A stretch of 64,000 bases of DNA, taken from assembly GCA_010645155.1 (NCBI GenBank), contig CM021318.1, forward strand, positions 653,356-717,355, given 5' to 3'. The stretch is from Tigriopus japonicus (taxonomy: Eukaryota; Arthropoda; Copepoda; Harpacticoida; Harpacticidae). Both the position numbers and the translations under genes were made by a program. The notes below the pieces were generated by a model. That model had not been told where the DNA came from and ran no database searches. It worked only from the letters and a program-made list of their open reading frames with translations. This document shows, in pieces, positions 25,801 to 37,359 of the stretch (within the stretch, counting starts at the first letter, position 1; each line of letters opens with the position of its first letter).

Positions 25801-26416
25801 CTTTTTTTATGTTGCAATTACTGTGGGTTCAAAAGAAATTAAATGCAGATACAAATACTTCATTTTCAAATGTAATTTCCTTGTCCTGGGAGACATATTG
25901 GCAAACACAAGACAGGAAAACAAAATTTTGCGGATTGTCAACAGTTAAGTGGATTAGTCACAAAAAAATTTAAAACCTAATATAAAGGAGCTAATGTAGA
26001 CTAATATAAAGCTAAAATAAAGTTGTCATGAGTTCTTAAAATGTCATGAAGAAGTGCTTTGTTTTTAGCAAAAAATGCAGAAGCCTGTTGATCGAATTTT
26101 GGATCGTTTTGGATTGTCTTCAGCTTATCGTATTTACACCCTCGTCGAAAAAGCTCCCTGTACACAAAAACTCGTAAACTCTAAATTGATCTTTTCTTGG
26201 TTGGGTTTGCAGGTTACCACTTCGAAATTGGAAGGTGCATTCATGGGTTATGGAGCCGTTGTTCCGGATGGATATGGCGTGTCCTACAACTTGTTGGCGG
26301 ACAAAATCATCTTTTGTGTCTCGTCGTTCTTTGTGGCTGTGGACACGGATTCCCGACTTTTTGCCCGCCATCTCACTCAAACCTTGCTCGACATGAAGCA
26401 AATGCTTCAACAATGA
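19809..26416 (+). CDS. ChAT: Choline O-acetyltransferase
   Basis: Makes acetylcholine from choline and acetyl-CoA in cholinergic neurons. Coding exons: 19809-20024, 20133-20305, 21401-21587, 21652-21835, 23593-23774, 23854-24089, 25130-25252, 25342-25681, 26213-26416. All introns are GT-AG and the frame closes, giving 614 residues, close to the usual 600-650. Carnitine/choline acyltransferase fold: PIPKLPTVNVEKTMERYL near the N-terminus, WWLDDMYM, the catalytic His329 in CYEHSVAEG, the substrate-binding segment YESASTRRF with GRVDNIRS (from about 443), STSQ (544-547) of the CoA site, and GYGAVVPDGYGVSYN. The first exon here starts exactly at an acceptor followed by ATG, so initiation at 19809 is likely, but an upstream in-frame exon cannot be excluded. 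Same strand as and downstream of VAChT. AATAAA follows 142 bp after the stop. Confidence 0.96.
22458..23560. mobile_element. Possible decayed Tc1/mariner-type element in ChAT intron
   Basis: The left edge reads TA then CCGGGTGCTCCAAAAG and the right edge, reversed, reads TA then CAGGGTGGGGCAAAAAAG. The ends share a GGGTG...CAAAA pattern with TA flanks. No transposase was recognised in the 1.1 kb body. The similarity is short, so the call is tentative. Confidence 0.25.
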
Positions 26417-26557
26417 GCTTCATCGAGATTAATGATCCACATATCATAGTTCCAGTTCAAAAGAGAGTCACAGAGTATTATATAGAAAATTGTTAATCCC
26501 AACTAGTTTTTGGTCTGCAAAGCTTTATCAACCAAATACACATATTTATGGTTCCAA

Positions 26558-26563
26558 AATAAA
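26558..26563 (+). terminator. ChAT polyadenylation signal
   Basis: Canonical AATAAA 142 bp after the ChAT stop codon, followed by sequence without further exons; the best candidate 3' end for the transcript. Confidence 0.6.
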
Positions 26564-29312
26564 ACTCGGAGCTTTATAGCTCGCCCGTAATGAGGTGATT
26601 AATCCCTAAAATGAGCTCCCGTCGTTCAAGTCACCACAAATCCACAATTGCATTAGAACAACCGCCAAGTTTTACACGAAAAATAAACACAGCGGCCAGA
26701 AAGGTGCATCAAAACTTGTCATATTGTTCTGTAACACACTCCAGATATATAAATCAAGTCAAGTTCATGCAATTTCCCATTTCGAGGCCCCACAAGCGAT
26801 TTGGTGTCCAAAATGGGAAATGGTCATCATTTGGTTGGACTACTAGTACACTCCTTACTGAGATTAGTTGGTTGGTTGGTGTCCTGGGGGATGATAGGGC
26901 ATTTCTAGTTCAACATTTGTTCTTGATTGTCTTTGTGAATTCCTCGGAAAAAGGGGGAACGGGGTAATTAACAATGACAAGAGCTGCAATCGCACTTGCC
27001 TTCTTGCATGAATTCGTTAATGACACCGAGTTTGCATACATATACTCTTCGTACTCCCCTCTTCACTGATCAATTATGAACAAAGACGGAGCGAAAAAAA
27101 TCCTGTCAACGTCAAAGAAATAAGAACCCTAGATAAAATTTCTCTTTACTGTTCTATTGACCCACTCTGCTTTTGTGAAATATATCATAATCTCTATTCA
27201 TTGGATAAAGAGTAAAATCTTTATAGATTTGGAAATATGAAACCAATTAAGTAAAGAAAAACTATAGTATCAAAATGAATTAAAATGGATACCTACTAAA
27301 ATTACCTAACCATTTTATATTAAGAACTTGTTTTTGATGAAAAACCAATGAATTAGGTCCTAATAAAAAAATCATAAGAGTTATTTCTCTCGGGCTAGAT
27401 TCTCCAAGATCGCCCCTTTTTTCTAAATGTACTATGATCTCCAATTTCTAGATATCTGTGCTCTTTGAACGGATCGTTCAAGTGCACCATAAGAATGATC
27501 TGGCAAAAATCTTCAACCATCTAAATAGTAACGAGCTCTTGTGGTAGGCCAAAAAGCGATCCATGGGTGTGAGAACGAAACAAAAATATTCATAGGATTT
27601 TCACTAATTTCACCCCCTTCACATGTGATCTCTTTTTTTCGAGAGAAAGGGAGACGCTCCAAATCTCGTCTAACGTGTAAGTAATGGACTTTTTTGAGTG
27701 ATTTTTCACAGCTCACTTCATTTTCCCATATTGCTCTCGTCAAGTCGGTCTTGTTTCTCGAGTTTCTCACCGCATTCTCGTCAAGAACTAACTAACCTGA
27801 TAAAGACGAAACCACCACAGCTACCCTAAATAGGTATTTCAACTCCTTTGTTTACTTAGAAATGTGCAAACCTAGTGAAATCACGCTTCTCGTAGTCTAG
27901 ATTCAGACCAATGTAATCTACCATTTGGGACACTAATCTGACTTTGATTGGATCATTGGCTCAAATAAAGATACGGCATAATGCGGCGGAAAAAACTTTG
28001 GTCGGATCATTTAGCGGGTAGAGAAAGAATCGCTTACGCGTTGATCGTTGCCGACATTGCCGATGATGAAGTAGGAATTAAGTGCCAGTGAACCAACCAA
28101 GTGGACACACAAAGTTTGCTTTTGAGTCCAAGCAACACCTGACTCCCATTAGGCTCGCTCAGTTCAAAGCCAATACTAAATCCAGAGGGGACCTACTGGA
28201 TTCTTCTATTTAGAACTCCTTTTTGGCTGAGATTGGATAGAAATGGAAAAGTGCCAATCTTACTTTGATTCAACATTATTTGGATTGGGTCACCTTGATC
28301 ATTATTGGATGTCACTTAAAAGCACAGTACGTAAAAAGTGGTTAAAGCGGAAAAAGTGTACAAAAATGCAACAATATGATAAATAGTCAGAGCTAACTTT
28401 AATCAAAAATGTGTGGAAGAGAAGAAAATTCTCCAAGCAATGTTAGGACGAAAAAGGACGAAAAACAAAACAAAAAGCAGAAGTGAGAAAATTTGTGAAA
28501 GTAGGCTGCAATATTTTAAGTTTCCAGATTTGTTGAGATAAAGTTATAAAAAAAGCTTACAAATCCTTGCAAGGGTTGCATGATATGCCAAAAACAAAAA
28601 TTGGGCTTCCTAAGTAGCAACTGATTTGGAGAATAAAACAGGAATTTAGCCACCAAGAATGCACCAAGGTTACTTTGTAGATATTAGAAATGGCGGGACG
28701 AAACTTTCGAGTCAAAGTACTTCAAGTTTTCTTACACTGATTCTGCTATTTCATATATATTTCATTATATTGTTTCTTTATTTCTTTATATATTCTAGCG
28801 ACATTAGATACTTCATGAGATTGTCAATGAGCATTGGAGTATTTTGAAGGAGTAAAACCTTATGCTGAAGCCTTGGAGATCTTGTTTTTTTCCTTCGGTT
28901 TCGAAAATGGACAAAGTAGTACCCCTCTGGTGTGAATTGTGTTCCGAGCTGAGCAAAATAAATGTCGATTCATTGTATCCGAGCGTTCATTGAAACACAT
29001 CTGAACCTCGATCACATCCATTTTAAATACACCTCATGAGTAGTATATTTGTCCATTTCATAACTGTCGTATCCGTACTATTGCATTGCAAACATATGTG
29101 ACAAAAATCCCAGTTTTCCTCGTTCTCGAAAAATTACATTCCGCGACTCTAAAGTTTCACTCTCTTAATTAGAATGTGTCTTCGTAGAATATTGACTTTC
29201 AAAGAGGCCTCTTCAATTTTGGGGCGGAATGACGAGGGACTTTAGGGTGGAAAAAGGGGGCGTTCCCGTACATTGACACGTCCATCCAGATTCCACCTCT
29301 TACCGCCAATTG

Positions 29313-29334
29313 CTGTTGTTGTTGTTGTTGTTGT
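29313..29334. repeat. GTT trinucleotide microsatellite
   Basis: Seven consecutive GTT units. Short valine- or asparagine-rich frames across it are repeat artefacts. Confidence 0.75.
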
Positions 29335-30782
29335 CACCACCAATACCAATACTACCACGAGATCCGACCGATCGATAGGAAGATATCGAGGAGGAGGACC
29401 ACGGAAAAGTTTCGCTACCATATGGCACCGACCATCCATACAACCAACGAACGACCCACCAAACGACCGGTGATAGAAAATGTGGAGAGAAAAAAAATGA
29501 CCAACGACGAAGACGGGGGAACAGGACCCCTTCGTGAGTTATGCGCGAATGTAGAGTTCTCGTGGTTTAGAAGCGACAAGTTCGGAATCAATTTTTTTGT
29601 GTGGGTTGCGAATGTTTTATTACCGCTACCAGGAAAGGGGTTCCTTGTAAAGAAAGTTAATCATTGGCGCTACTGCATAGAACATAAATATAAATATAAA
29701 ATTTACATTTAAATGATATTTGGTTTATGAGTTATGGTTGTTGAGTATAGTTATTTGAGTTGAGGTATAGGTCAAACTATCACTATTGTGTTACTATATT
29801 ATTGTCACTATGTTCTGCTTTCATTTAGCTTTCGGTTGTGCTTCACATTTGACTTGAAATTTTGTATGCAAGATAATATCTATAGTATAGTTATTTCGTC
29901 AAGTCGATTTCGTAAGTTAAAATTAGCGATTTTTGGATTGTAGCTCATAATTATGTTGGACAAAAGGAAAAGGGAAAAAATAAAGCTTGACATCCTTGTT
30001 CGAGCGTCATTGCTCCATTTTATTGTGTTGAAAATGGTATGCCAACATCACTTATTTCATTCACTTATTTCAACTATGCTATTGCTCTGGAGTCGATAGA
30101 CGAGATTTTCTCCCTTTTCAAGAGTCCTCTGATCTAAATCAGTGGTTTAAAAAACGAAGTTGTCGCTCAAACTAAAATGGATCTCTATTCTACTTTGCGC
30201 TTTCGTGGAAAGCTTGCGTGTTCACATCTATTAAGATCGTACATGCTCAAACCCCGTTTAAATCCAGAGAAAACATATTTCCGATCGCTCTACAAATTGT
30301 AATTTGAGAAGCAGATTGCTCATAAGTTTCCGTCCATTTTGGTCGTTCTTCTTTTTCTCTTCAAAATGATCGGTCTTCAATTCGCTTTGAAGGACGGACG
30401 GGAAAAAACGTTTGCCATTGAGACAATGAGTCCTAATGAGAGTTTGGAGTTGTCTTACGTGAACAAGTAGCTCTTGAATGGTATTTGAATTACAATTACC
30501 GCCATAACGATGGCCTGACGGACAATTGTTCTCAAATCTTGACCACTTTACGCATACCCTTATCTTGGACACTAGATTTCATTTGCAGATTGGGCTGCCT
30601 AATATTCACTCAAAAGGAGCGTTTAGGGGGATCAAAATCACTCTAATTACAGAATGTTATTTCATGTAAAAAGACCATCTCAATTATCTTAGGAATGATC
30701 TCTAACCTAACGATAATGGGCCATTTCTTGACTGAACTGCTTATGGAGGGCAAACACTGTTTTTTTTCCATTTACATTGTGT

Positions 30783-30788
30783 TTTATT
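30783..30788 (-). terminator. Polyadenylation signal of the bHLH gene
   Basis: AATAAA on the minus strand, about 190 bp beyond the stop codon of the atonal-family gene. Confidence 0.45.
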
Positions 30789-30976
30789 CAAACGATTTTT
30801 CAACGCCTGAACTAACGATTGGTTTTTGAAGATTTGGAAACACACTTTGCAATGAAAACAAATGTAAGGTGAAGTGGGTAACAATTTCAACAACTATATA
30901 TTGCTAGATACTATGATAATATGGGTGAAAGTTATTGCACAAAAAATCACACTTTAAATTTTTCACTGGCGGTAAT

Positions 30977-31672
30977 TCACGACACTTGTTGGGAATATTG
31001 CAACTCTGAAGAGGATCCTCCAGTTGAGGTTGAAGAACTATGGAGGTGATATAGAGAGGAGGATGAAGGGGTGCTCTCTATGGTGTTATTGTTATTATGA
31101 TTCTTAGGGATATTACTATTGCCGTTGGTGCGCTCAATCAGGTTGGCCAGCGCGCCAATGTACGTTTGGGCCATTTGCAGGGTCTCGTATTTAGAGAGTT
31201 TGTGATCTGACCCCAAATTTGGGATGACCTCCCGCAAGCGCTCAAACGCGTCGTTCAACCCGTTCATGCGCCTTCTCTCACGCGCATTAGCTGCCACTCT
31301 TCGTTGTCTTAATACAGCTGGCGAAGGGGGTCGGGTGTTCTTTTTGCGCCCACCGCGTCCTTTCTTCAGGGGCGTTGCAGGCGCCGAATCTGATGTAGCT
31401 GTGGGCGACCCCTCGTAGCCTGTGCAATCAGCCAGGTCAGCTTGGTAGCTCGAGTCATAGGCAGGATATTGATTATTGTAAAGGTCCAAGTTGGGTTCTA
31501 GGTATCCATGCGTTGTGTCTGTTGAATACTCGTTGACCGCCGTGACCTGTTCTTGAGGGGTCGCGTGATATTGGTCGGTTCCGAAAGGCGTGAGAATGGT
31601 GCCTTGAGGATGGCCCGAGGGAGCCGTCTCAAAGTGGTAGGCCTCGGTAAAACACGTTTGATTCAAATCCAT
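30977..31672 (-). CDS. ato: Atonal-family bHLH transcription factor
   Basis: Proneural-type transcription factor expected to bind E-boxes as a heterodimer with a Daughterless/E protein in the nucleus. Single exon, 231 residues, starting at the ATG at 31672. The bHLH domain spans about residues 124-180: basic region [17 protein letters not shown], helix 1 [13 protein letters not shown], a short loop SDHKLSK, helix 2 [26 protein letters not shown] with [10 protein letters not shown] is diagnostic of the Atonal/ATOH class rather than neurogenin, NeuroD or achaete-scute. The N-terminus is rich in Tyr/Asp/Pro, a Lys/Arg/Gly stretch (103-114) precedes the domain, and the C-terminus is Asn/Ser-rich low complexity. 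Lack of introns fits atonal genes. Which member (atonal, amos, cato or ATOH7-like) is unresolved, so the symbol is a class label. Confidence 0.9.
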   Translation of the reverse strand: MDLNQTCFTEAYHFETAPSGHPQGTILTPFGTDQYHATPQEQVTAVNEYSTDTTHGYLEPNLDLYNNQYPAYDSSYQADLADCTGYEGSPTATSDSAPATPLKKGRGGRKKNTRPPSPAVLRQRRVAANARERRRMNGLNDAFERLREVIPNLGSDHKLSKYETLQMAQTYIGALANLIERTNGNSNIPKNHNNNNTIESTPSSSSLYHLHSSSTSTGGSSSELQYSQQVS

Positions 31673-34147
31673 ATTGCACTTTTTTCCCCACACCTGAAGA
31701 CCTTTTCCTCCTCAGGCGAATTGAACTGACCAACTGACGAGAAGGGAGAGAGAAAAAAATGATTGTGAGTGAGCTGGACGTCAAAAGAAGTGATTTTTAG
31801 AGGTGGTCGTCGTGGTGATGATGGTAGTGGTAGTGGTGGTAGAAGAAGAAGGAGAAGTGGCCGTGGTTGCTGGGTTTGCTTGGTGGTTCGAATGGTTCCT
31901 TTCCTGCTCAGGTGTGGGGATGATAGTGATAAAGAAGTGGTCGGAGAAGCCGACAACGCGATCGGAAGGATTTCAATGATTTCTTTGAGAGCATACACAC
32001 CGGACAAGTAACTGAAAATCATGAGGCAAGCGTATCGGATCGGAATGCTTTTTTTTCTTTCTCCTCTTCTTTCAATAAAAAAATAACGCTGAAAAATGTG
32101 GCCAATTACCAAATTCTATTTACATTCTCGCACATCACCGTGCCGACTAAAGATTTTAGGGGGACATTTTTGGACAAGGTCCCACCCGATAGCTCATTTT
32201 TTCCAACCAGGCTCAACAAGATCAAGCTTTGTCAAAAGGAGTTTTTCACTTACAACTATTCCAACCTCAATCATTAATACCCCCCCAAAAAATATCCAAT
32301 ACCAAAGGGCAAATTTTCACGCACTTGTCACTAGCTTCGAACATTTCGAGATTCTGAGATTGAAGATAGGGATGCGATTTGTTGACTCCCATGGCGTTAA
32401 ATTTGAAACAACCTCGCACATCAATCTGTCATTAATCACAACATTTTTCCTATGGCTATTGCACTCGAATGTCCCGGATCACTAAAATGATTTAAAATAA
32501 TTGTCATCGAAAATCGAAATCATTTTGGATTCATTGATATGATGAATTCGAGCGCTCAAAGTTTGAGCACGCTCTCGTTTTCGACCATTCAGAAAGATTT
32601 GTTCAAAGGGAAAGTAGTAAAATACAATCAAAGATGGATTTAGGAACCCTATACAGAAGAACATATTGTGCTTGACTGAAATGCATTCACATTTAGAACG
32701 CGATATGATAAAAACTTTCGATATAAGAATAACCGGCGATTTTACTATATTCAACTTTGTATAAGTATATGGCTGATGACGTTTCCTTGTCAAGCGTTAT
32801 TTTTAAATTAGCTTTTCAACGTTCTGCTTAAGGAAATGGGACCACTTTACATTTAGTTCGATCATCCATCATTAAATTGCGAGAGCCAAAAGTGGACCAT
32901 AAATATTGAATTGAATTGAATTGCTCAACTTGATTCGATAAAAAAGCACGAGCATTCCAATTAGCACAAGAACATTACATAAACAATGAAAAAATAACAC
33001 TCAATATCATGAACCTCATACTATTTTCAAGATCAGAGTTCAACACAGCGATTTGTTGCTCTTCAATGAGATCACAATTAGCTTGGAGCCCATATTAAGT
33101 AAAGGTTCCCATTAAAGATGGTGCAATACCGAACCAATGTTTATCATAGATTGAGAAATGACAAAAATGGTCGATAACGTCAAGGTGTAGAAAATCCACG
33201 ATTTTTGTCCCTATTCAGGTATTATCAATTGTATTAATTGGTCTTGAAATACGTTTTAAACCCTTTGATAAAAAAGTGGCTGGGAACATCTGAAGCTGAA
33301 TGACGAACCAACGCAGCAATGAGAAAGAAGAAGCGAGTTTCTGATCAGCAGCAAACCACAAATAAAAAGAGAAGCGCCCACCTTCTTCCAACAATTTCAA
33401 AACGAACTTATTGGCATTTCTAAAGCATTTTCTAATCTCGAACCTTTTCTGGGTGTCCCTAATGGTTAGGGTAGAATTTGAAAGTTTTGGGCAAAAGAAC
33501 GCTTTTTCGGTTCATTGAAACAGTTTGAGACAGTTTGATATTAATCCTGCTCAAAGACCAGCTGATCAACAAACAAGAAAAGCAAACAATTATGTTTAAT
33601 AACAATTTTAACCTTTATTTTAGATTGCTACACTCTCTGAAAGTGAGTGTTATCGTTTTGTAAACGTTTTGAGCTTAAAATTTTTGTGAGACGTTCCTCT
33701 TGTCTAAATCATTTTCAAACTAATACTCTGTATACTCAACATTATGAAAAATTTAGAAAAAGCATTACCAATAACATGTTTGTAAGTGTCAAGTTTTGCA
33801 AAGGATCTTTGACATTTAAACAATTTCTCATGTAAAAATAAAAAAGGCATCAATTTTCCCGATTATCAAGCTGAAAAGGGTTTATTCATTTCCTCACAAT
33901 ATCGGAACAGTTTTAATTCGCATTATCTTGATCTTAGTAAACACTTGAATTTTGATGAGAACAAAACGCATCAAAAAGTCTTGATACAAAAGCGTTGAAG
34001 CCATTTCACATCAGACTCTTTTTAATATTCGACGGTCCAAAAGTAAATTCAACATCAACAAGATACACCAACAAAGGTCCCACTGGTGTTATGTTTATTT
34101 GTATTTGCAAGGTCATTCATTTTTTAATAGGGTCAAAATCCACTCGA
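31673..34147. other. Intergenic, upstream region of the bHLH gene
   Basis: No gene recognised. The first 400 bp contain purine/pyrimidine-biased triplet-like sequence (about 31780-31870), probably bHLH 5' UTR and promoter. The remainder is AT-rich with a run of GAATT units near 32907-32925. Open frames here are short and without domain features. Confidence 0.45.
34094..34099 (-). terminator. Polyadenylation signal of the PAN/C-type lectin gene
   Basis: AATAAA on the minus strand about 50 bp beyond the stop codon of the lectin gene. Confidence 0.5.
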
Positions 34148-36841
34148 TTATATCAAAGGACAATTTTTGCGACATAAGAAGGTTCTATGCCAAGTACAAG
34201 ACATGGACGTTATTCGTACTTTGACTTTGCTTTCATTTTGAGCACAAAGACAAGTTTCTCCAACGTTGACTGCCATAGTATTGCCTCCATGCGGGTTAAA
34301 CACGAATGGGCTGCCATCTTCCCATTGCAATTTGCCAGTGCACTTCTCATTGATACAGCCTACTCCACTTGGATTGTACAACCCTAACCAGTTTCGGGCA
34401 CCTCCAACTAGAAAATAAGAAGGTCAAAATTGGACTTTGTAAAGTTGTGTCGCAATTTTGTTACGATCATTTCTAGTGGTTGAATGTTTTTTGGCAAATT
34501 TTTAAGCCCTTAAAAGATAAGTAAAAACGTTGAAATGACAAATAAGCTCTTAAGTTGTTGTATTGTTTAAAATGAAATTTGGAGTCTCAATTTTTGGTGT
34601 ATTTTTTTCATTTTTAAGTTGAACATTTTCTGTCCTTTCTGATTTTTTGGGCGAGTTTCTTTTGGCCTCGTTTGTTTCTTGGTCAAAAATCGTGTCTTGA
34701 AAATCTATCACAAAAAGGCAAGTAAAAATGAGAAAAATGGCAAAAAGCAAAAAATGGATAAAACTAAAAGCAAGTTCACTTGGGCACAAAATTTTATTTG
34801 CTTGAAATTTTTATCCCTTTTCATATTTTATCACGTAAGCTTGATTTACAAACAACTTGGCGCAATTACTATGGGCTGATGAGGAAAAAAATGATTTGAG
34901 CCAAATAATTAACTTTATTGTTGTTTAAGGAAACTACAGACACAATTTTGGTTAACATTGGGGAAAATAATAAATGCTCCCAGTTATGTTCTTGAGTATT
35001 TTCATTCAGTATATCATAAAGGAAGGATTAAAATAGAGACAATCTAATTGAAGAGAGTTTGTGATCGCCTGATCAAAACGTTCTTTTGGAGATAAAAGGT
35101 ATAAATATGTTTCCTGTTTGTCATTGCAAGAATTTGATTTCATTAACAACTAGAAAATATTTGAAGTTCGACAACAAAAATAAAATGTCAGAATATTTTT
35201 AGAGTCCCCCTGATTGTACATATGTAATACTGAATGCTGTGTTATGAATGGTTTAGATCACGACAAAGAGGAATGACTTAAGTCAATAAGAAATAAGTTA
35301 TGTTCGAACCTGTGTTATTGAGGTAGAATTGATAGTCTTCTGGAGTATGAAATATGAGCATGCCTGCGTTTTCATTGAGACAGAAAGATTTGGCAAAGTC
35401 AAAGGTTACCTCAGTCGCAGAGGCAGAGCCAGCTTGGTTCATTATGCCAGATTTTTTCCAATACGCTCCAGAGGGGGCTTGCACGTACCCCAACGTGTTC
35501 ACTTGGCAAACTTGTCCTAAAAGCAATGGTAAACCATGCAAGGTGAATTGATAATACAAGTCTTCCATAGCAATGCAGTCAAAGCTCACAAATCCGCCAA
35601 TAGATGGTATTAAAGAGGGAGAGAAGTGCTCCTTTCAACGCTCCCCTCCTTTTCCTCCTTACTTGTCCCTTCCCGTTAGTGCCCTCTATTGGCGAATCTG
35701 TAAATCTAAATGAAAATTCTTCAATACAAGATCAAAAAGGTCAAAACAAAACAAGACTATTGATTCAGCTTATGGTATATTTGTGTCCTCAAAAATGATC
35801 TTGATCAAATTTGGCTTTTGTCGTTGATTCATCTCATCAACATTAGCATATCCATGACAAACGTCTCATTCTGCATTGATCTACCTTTACGTACGCTACA
35901 AAATCTTTTTTTTTTTTTGTTTTCCTTTGTCTGAGGGCCAAAATGCTTGAAAACACCAAGCAGCATTTACAATGGAAGCAAATTATTTTCTGCCAAACGT
36001 TGAGAAAATTGTTTTCATTTTGATCAGTTTTCGAATCAATATTAATGAACCAATCCACTTCTAACAAATCAATCGATTGTTCATTAATTTGGGAAGCTCT
36101 CCTTTGCACTTCTTAAATTTGTCAATCAAATTGCTTAGGATGAGTGCTGTTCAGGACACTGAATTGTACATCAGTGAAAAGATTAAAAGACATTCAGCAC
36201 CATATGTGTGTACATCAATTTTGGATGTTTTGGAGCACGATCGGGCCCCAATTTATGACAAATTAGAATGATTTTACGACCATGTGATTTTTAAACGACT
36301 GAATCAGAGCCGAGCACAAATAGACTCGAAATACGTGTACGTATGAAGATAGTATATTTGACGTCTATTTGACGACAAGGTTTCGGAGCAAGTTCAAGAT
36401 GAGGTTGGTATCTAAAACCAGAAGGTGCTCTTGATGGATACTACTTTGTTTCCACCAGGTGACAGATTTTTAAGTTTCCCTAGAGTAACTCAATGGGCCC
36501 AACTTTCGTTATCAGGACAACATAAGTACATTCAAATTACCAACGTCGACAAAAATTTCCTCAAATGTGGATGACCCAACCATCAATGGAATGGTAAGAT
36601 TCAAAACATATATGGAACACTCGTCGGTGTCGGTCCATTTCCAACCATTACAACTAGATGATCCAAGATTCGAACAAATTTGGGCGCATTCCGTTTTTAA
36701 GGGAAAATAATTGGTTTTCGGTGAAAGTTGATTTGAGAGTATTTTTGAAGATTCCACAGGTACCCGAGCAAAATGTGTGACTGCATCACCTTGTACACCC
36801 AATATCGTTTGAATTAATACACTCAGTAATGTGAATAACAT
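34148..36841 (-). CDS. Secreted PAN/apple plus C-type lectin domain protein
   Basis: Exons in gene order: 36841-36541, 35516-35310, 34407-34148. Both introns are GT-AG and the frame closes, giving 255 residues. Residues 1-18 form a signal peptide (LFTLLSVLIQTILG core). Residues about 19-101 look like a PAN/apple module (ECAQICSNLGSSSCNGWKW, then DECSIY). Residues about 104-252 form a C-type lectin fold: FAKSFC (Cys146), an Asn-rich stretch, ARNWLGLY, LQWEDGSPF, then CTWHRTFLC (Cys240, Cys248). Neither an EPN nor a QPD sugar-binding triplet is seen, so calcium-dependent sugar binding is doubtful. An in-frame ATG at 36943 would add 34 polar residues before the signal; I prefer 36841 because it puts the signal peptide at the N-terminus. 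Likely an extracellular recognition or adhesion protein; ligand unknown. Confidence 0.8.
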
Positions 36842-36966
36842 TTTTGAAATTGCTTCTTTAGACTCTAGTGAAAGACTGAGAAACATTTGTTTGCTGGAGC
36901 GGTTGCGTAATGATATTAGAGAATAATTGCGATTCATTTCCATCCTTGTTGGCTGCTTTGCTCGAC

Positions 36967-36993
36967 TGCCAACGAAGGTAGGGGGGTTTTAAA
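36967..36993 (-). promoter_or_regulatory. Candidate core promoter of the PAN/lectin gene
   Basis: TTTAAA at 36988-36993 (minus strand) lies about 26 bp before GGCAGTC, an initiator-like start near 36967. Transcription from here would include the upstream in-frame ATG at 36943, which leaves the true start codon ambiguous. Confidence 0.35.
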
Positions 36994-37359
36994 TCTAGAT
37001 TTGCAATGAGTTTGATAACCTTAAAATTTCACTTTTCTGACAAAATGTGTGCTTTTTCCAATTTGGAACGAAAAATCTATTCTAGAAAAATCGTTTAAGA
37101 TCAATCAAATATGACAAACCATCAATTTTCTCCAAATTGCTTCATCTTGACGTCGCAGTCAATAAAAAACAAAGGTCTCAAAAACCTTGCTTTCATCCAC
37201 AGGTCAGGGTTTGTTTCATATTTTCAGCAATTGCTTGCAATCAATGTTTTATTCGCTAAACATTTTTTTTTGCTCAAAGAAAGCAACTGATCATGCAAAT
37301 GAAAGGGAAATGATATTTTAATCATACAATTAAGTTTTCGCATCTCAATGTAATTAGGG

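Larger units (their letters stand above)
26600..30976. other. Intergenic stretch between ChAT and the bHLH gene
   Basis: No convincing gene. A short open exon-like segment at about 27451-27546 (+) follows a pyrimidine-rich acceptor (CTCCAATTTCTAG) and ends in TAG, but it belongs to no gene I recognise. Another exon-like segment with a GTAAGC donor lies at about 28042-28150 (-). A GTT microsatellite is at 29313-29334. The rest is AT-rich and could hold enhancers of ChAT or of the bHLH gene. Confidence 0.4.

Noticed and set aside
26075..26212. Open frame running into the last ChAT exon from the intron
   Set aside because: The intron has a proper donor at 25682 and acceptor at 26211-26212, and only the spliced product matches ChAT (STSQ followed directly by VTTS).
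31663..32112. 149-codon minus-strand open frame upstream of the bHLH gene
   Set aside because: Low-complexity Pro/Leu/Ser runs from triplet repeats; more likely 5' UTR or promoter sequence.
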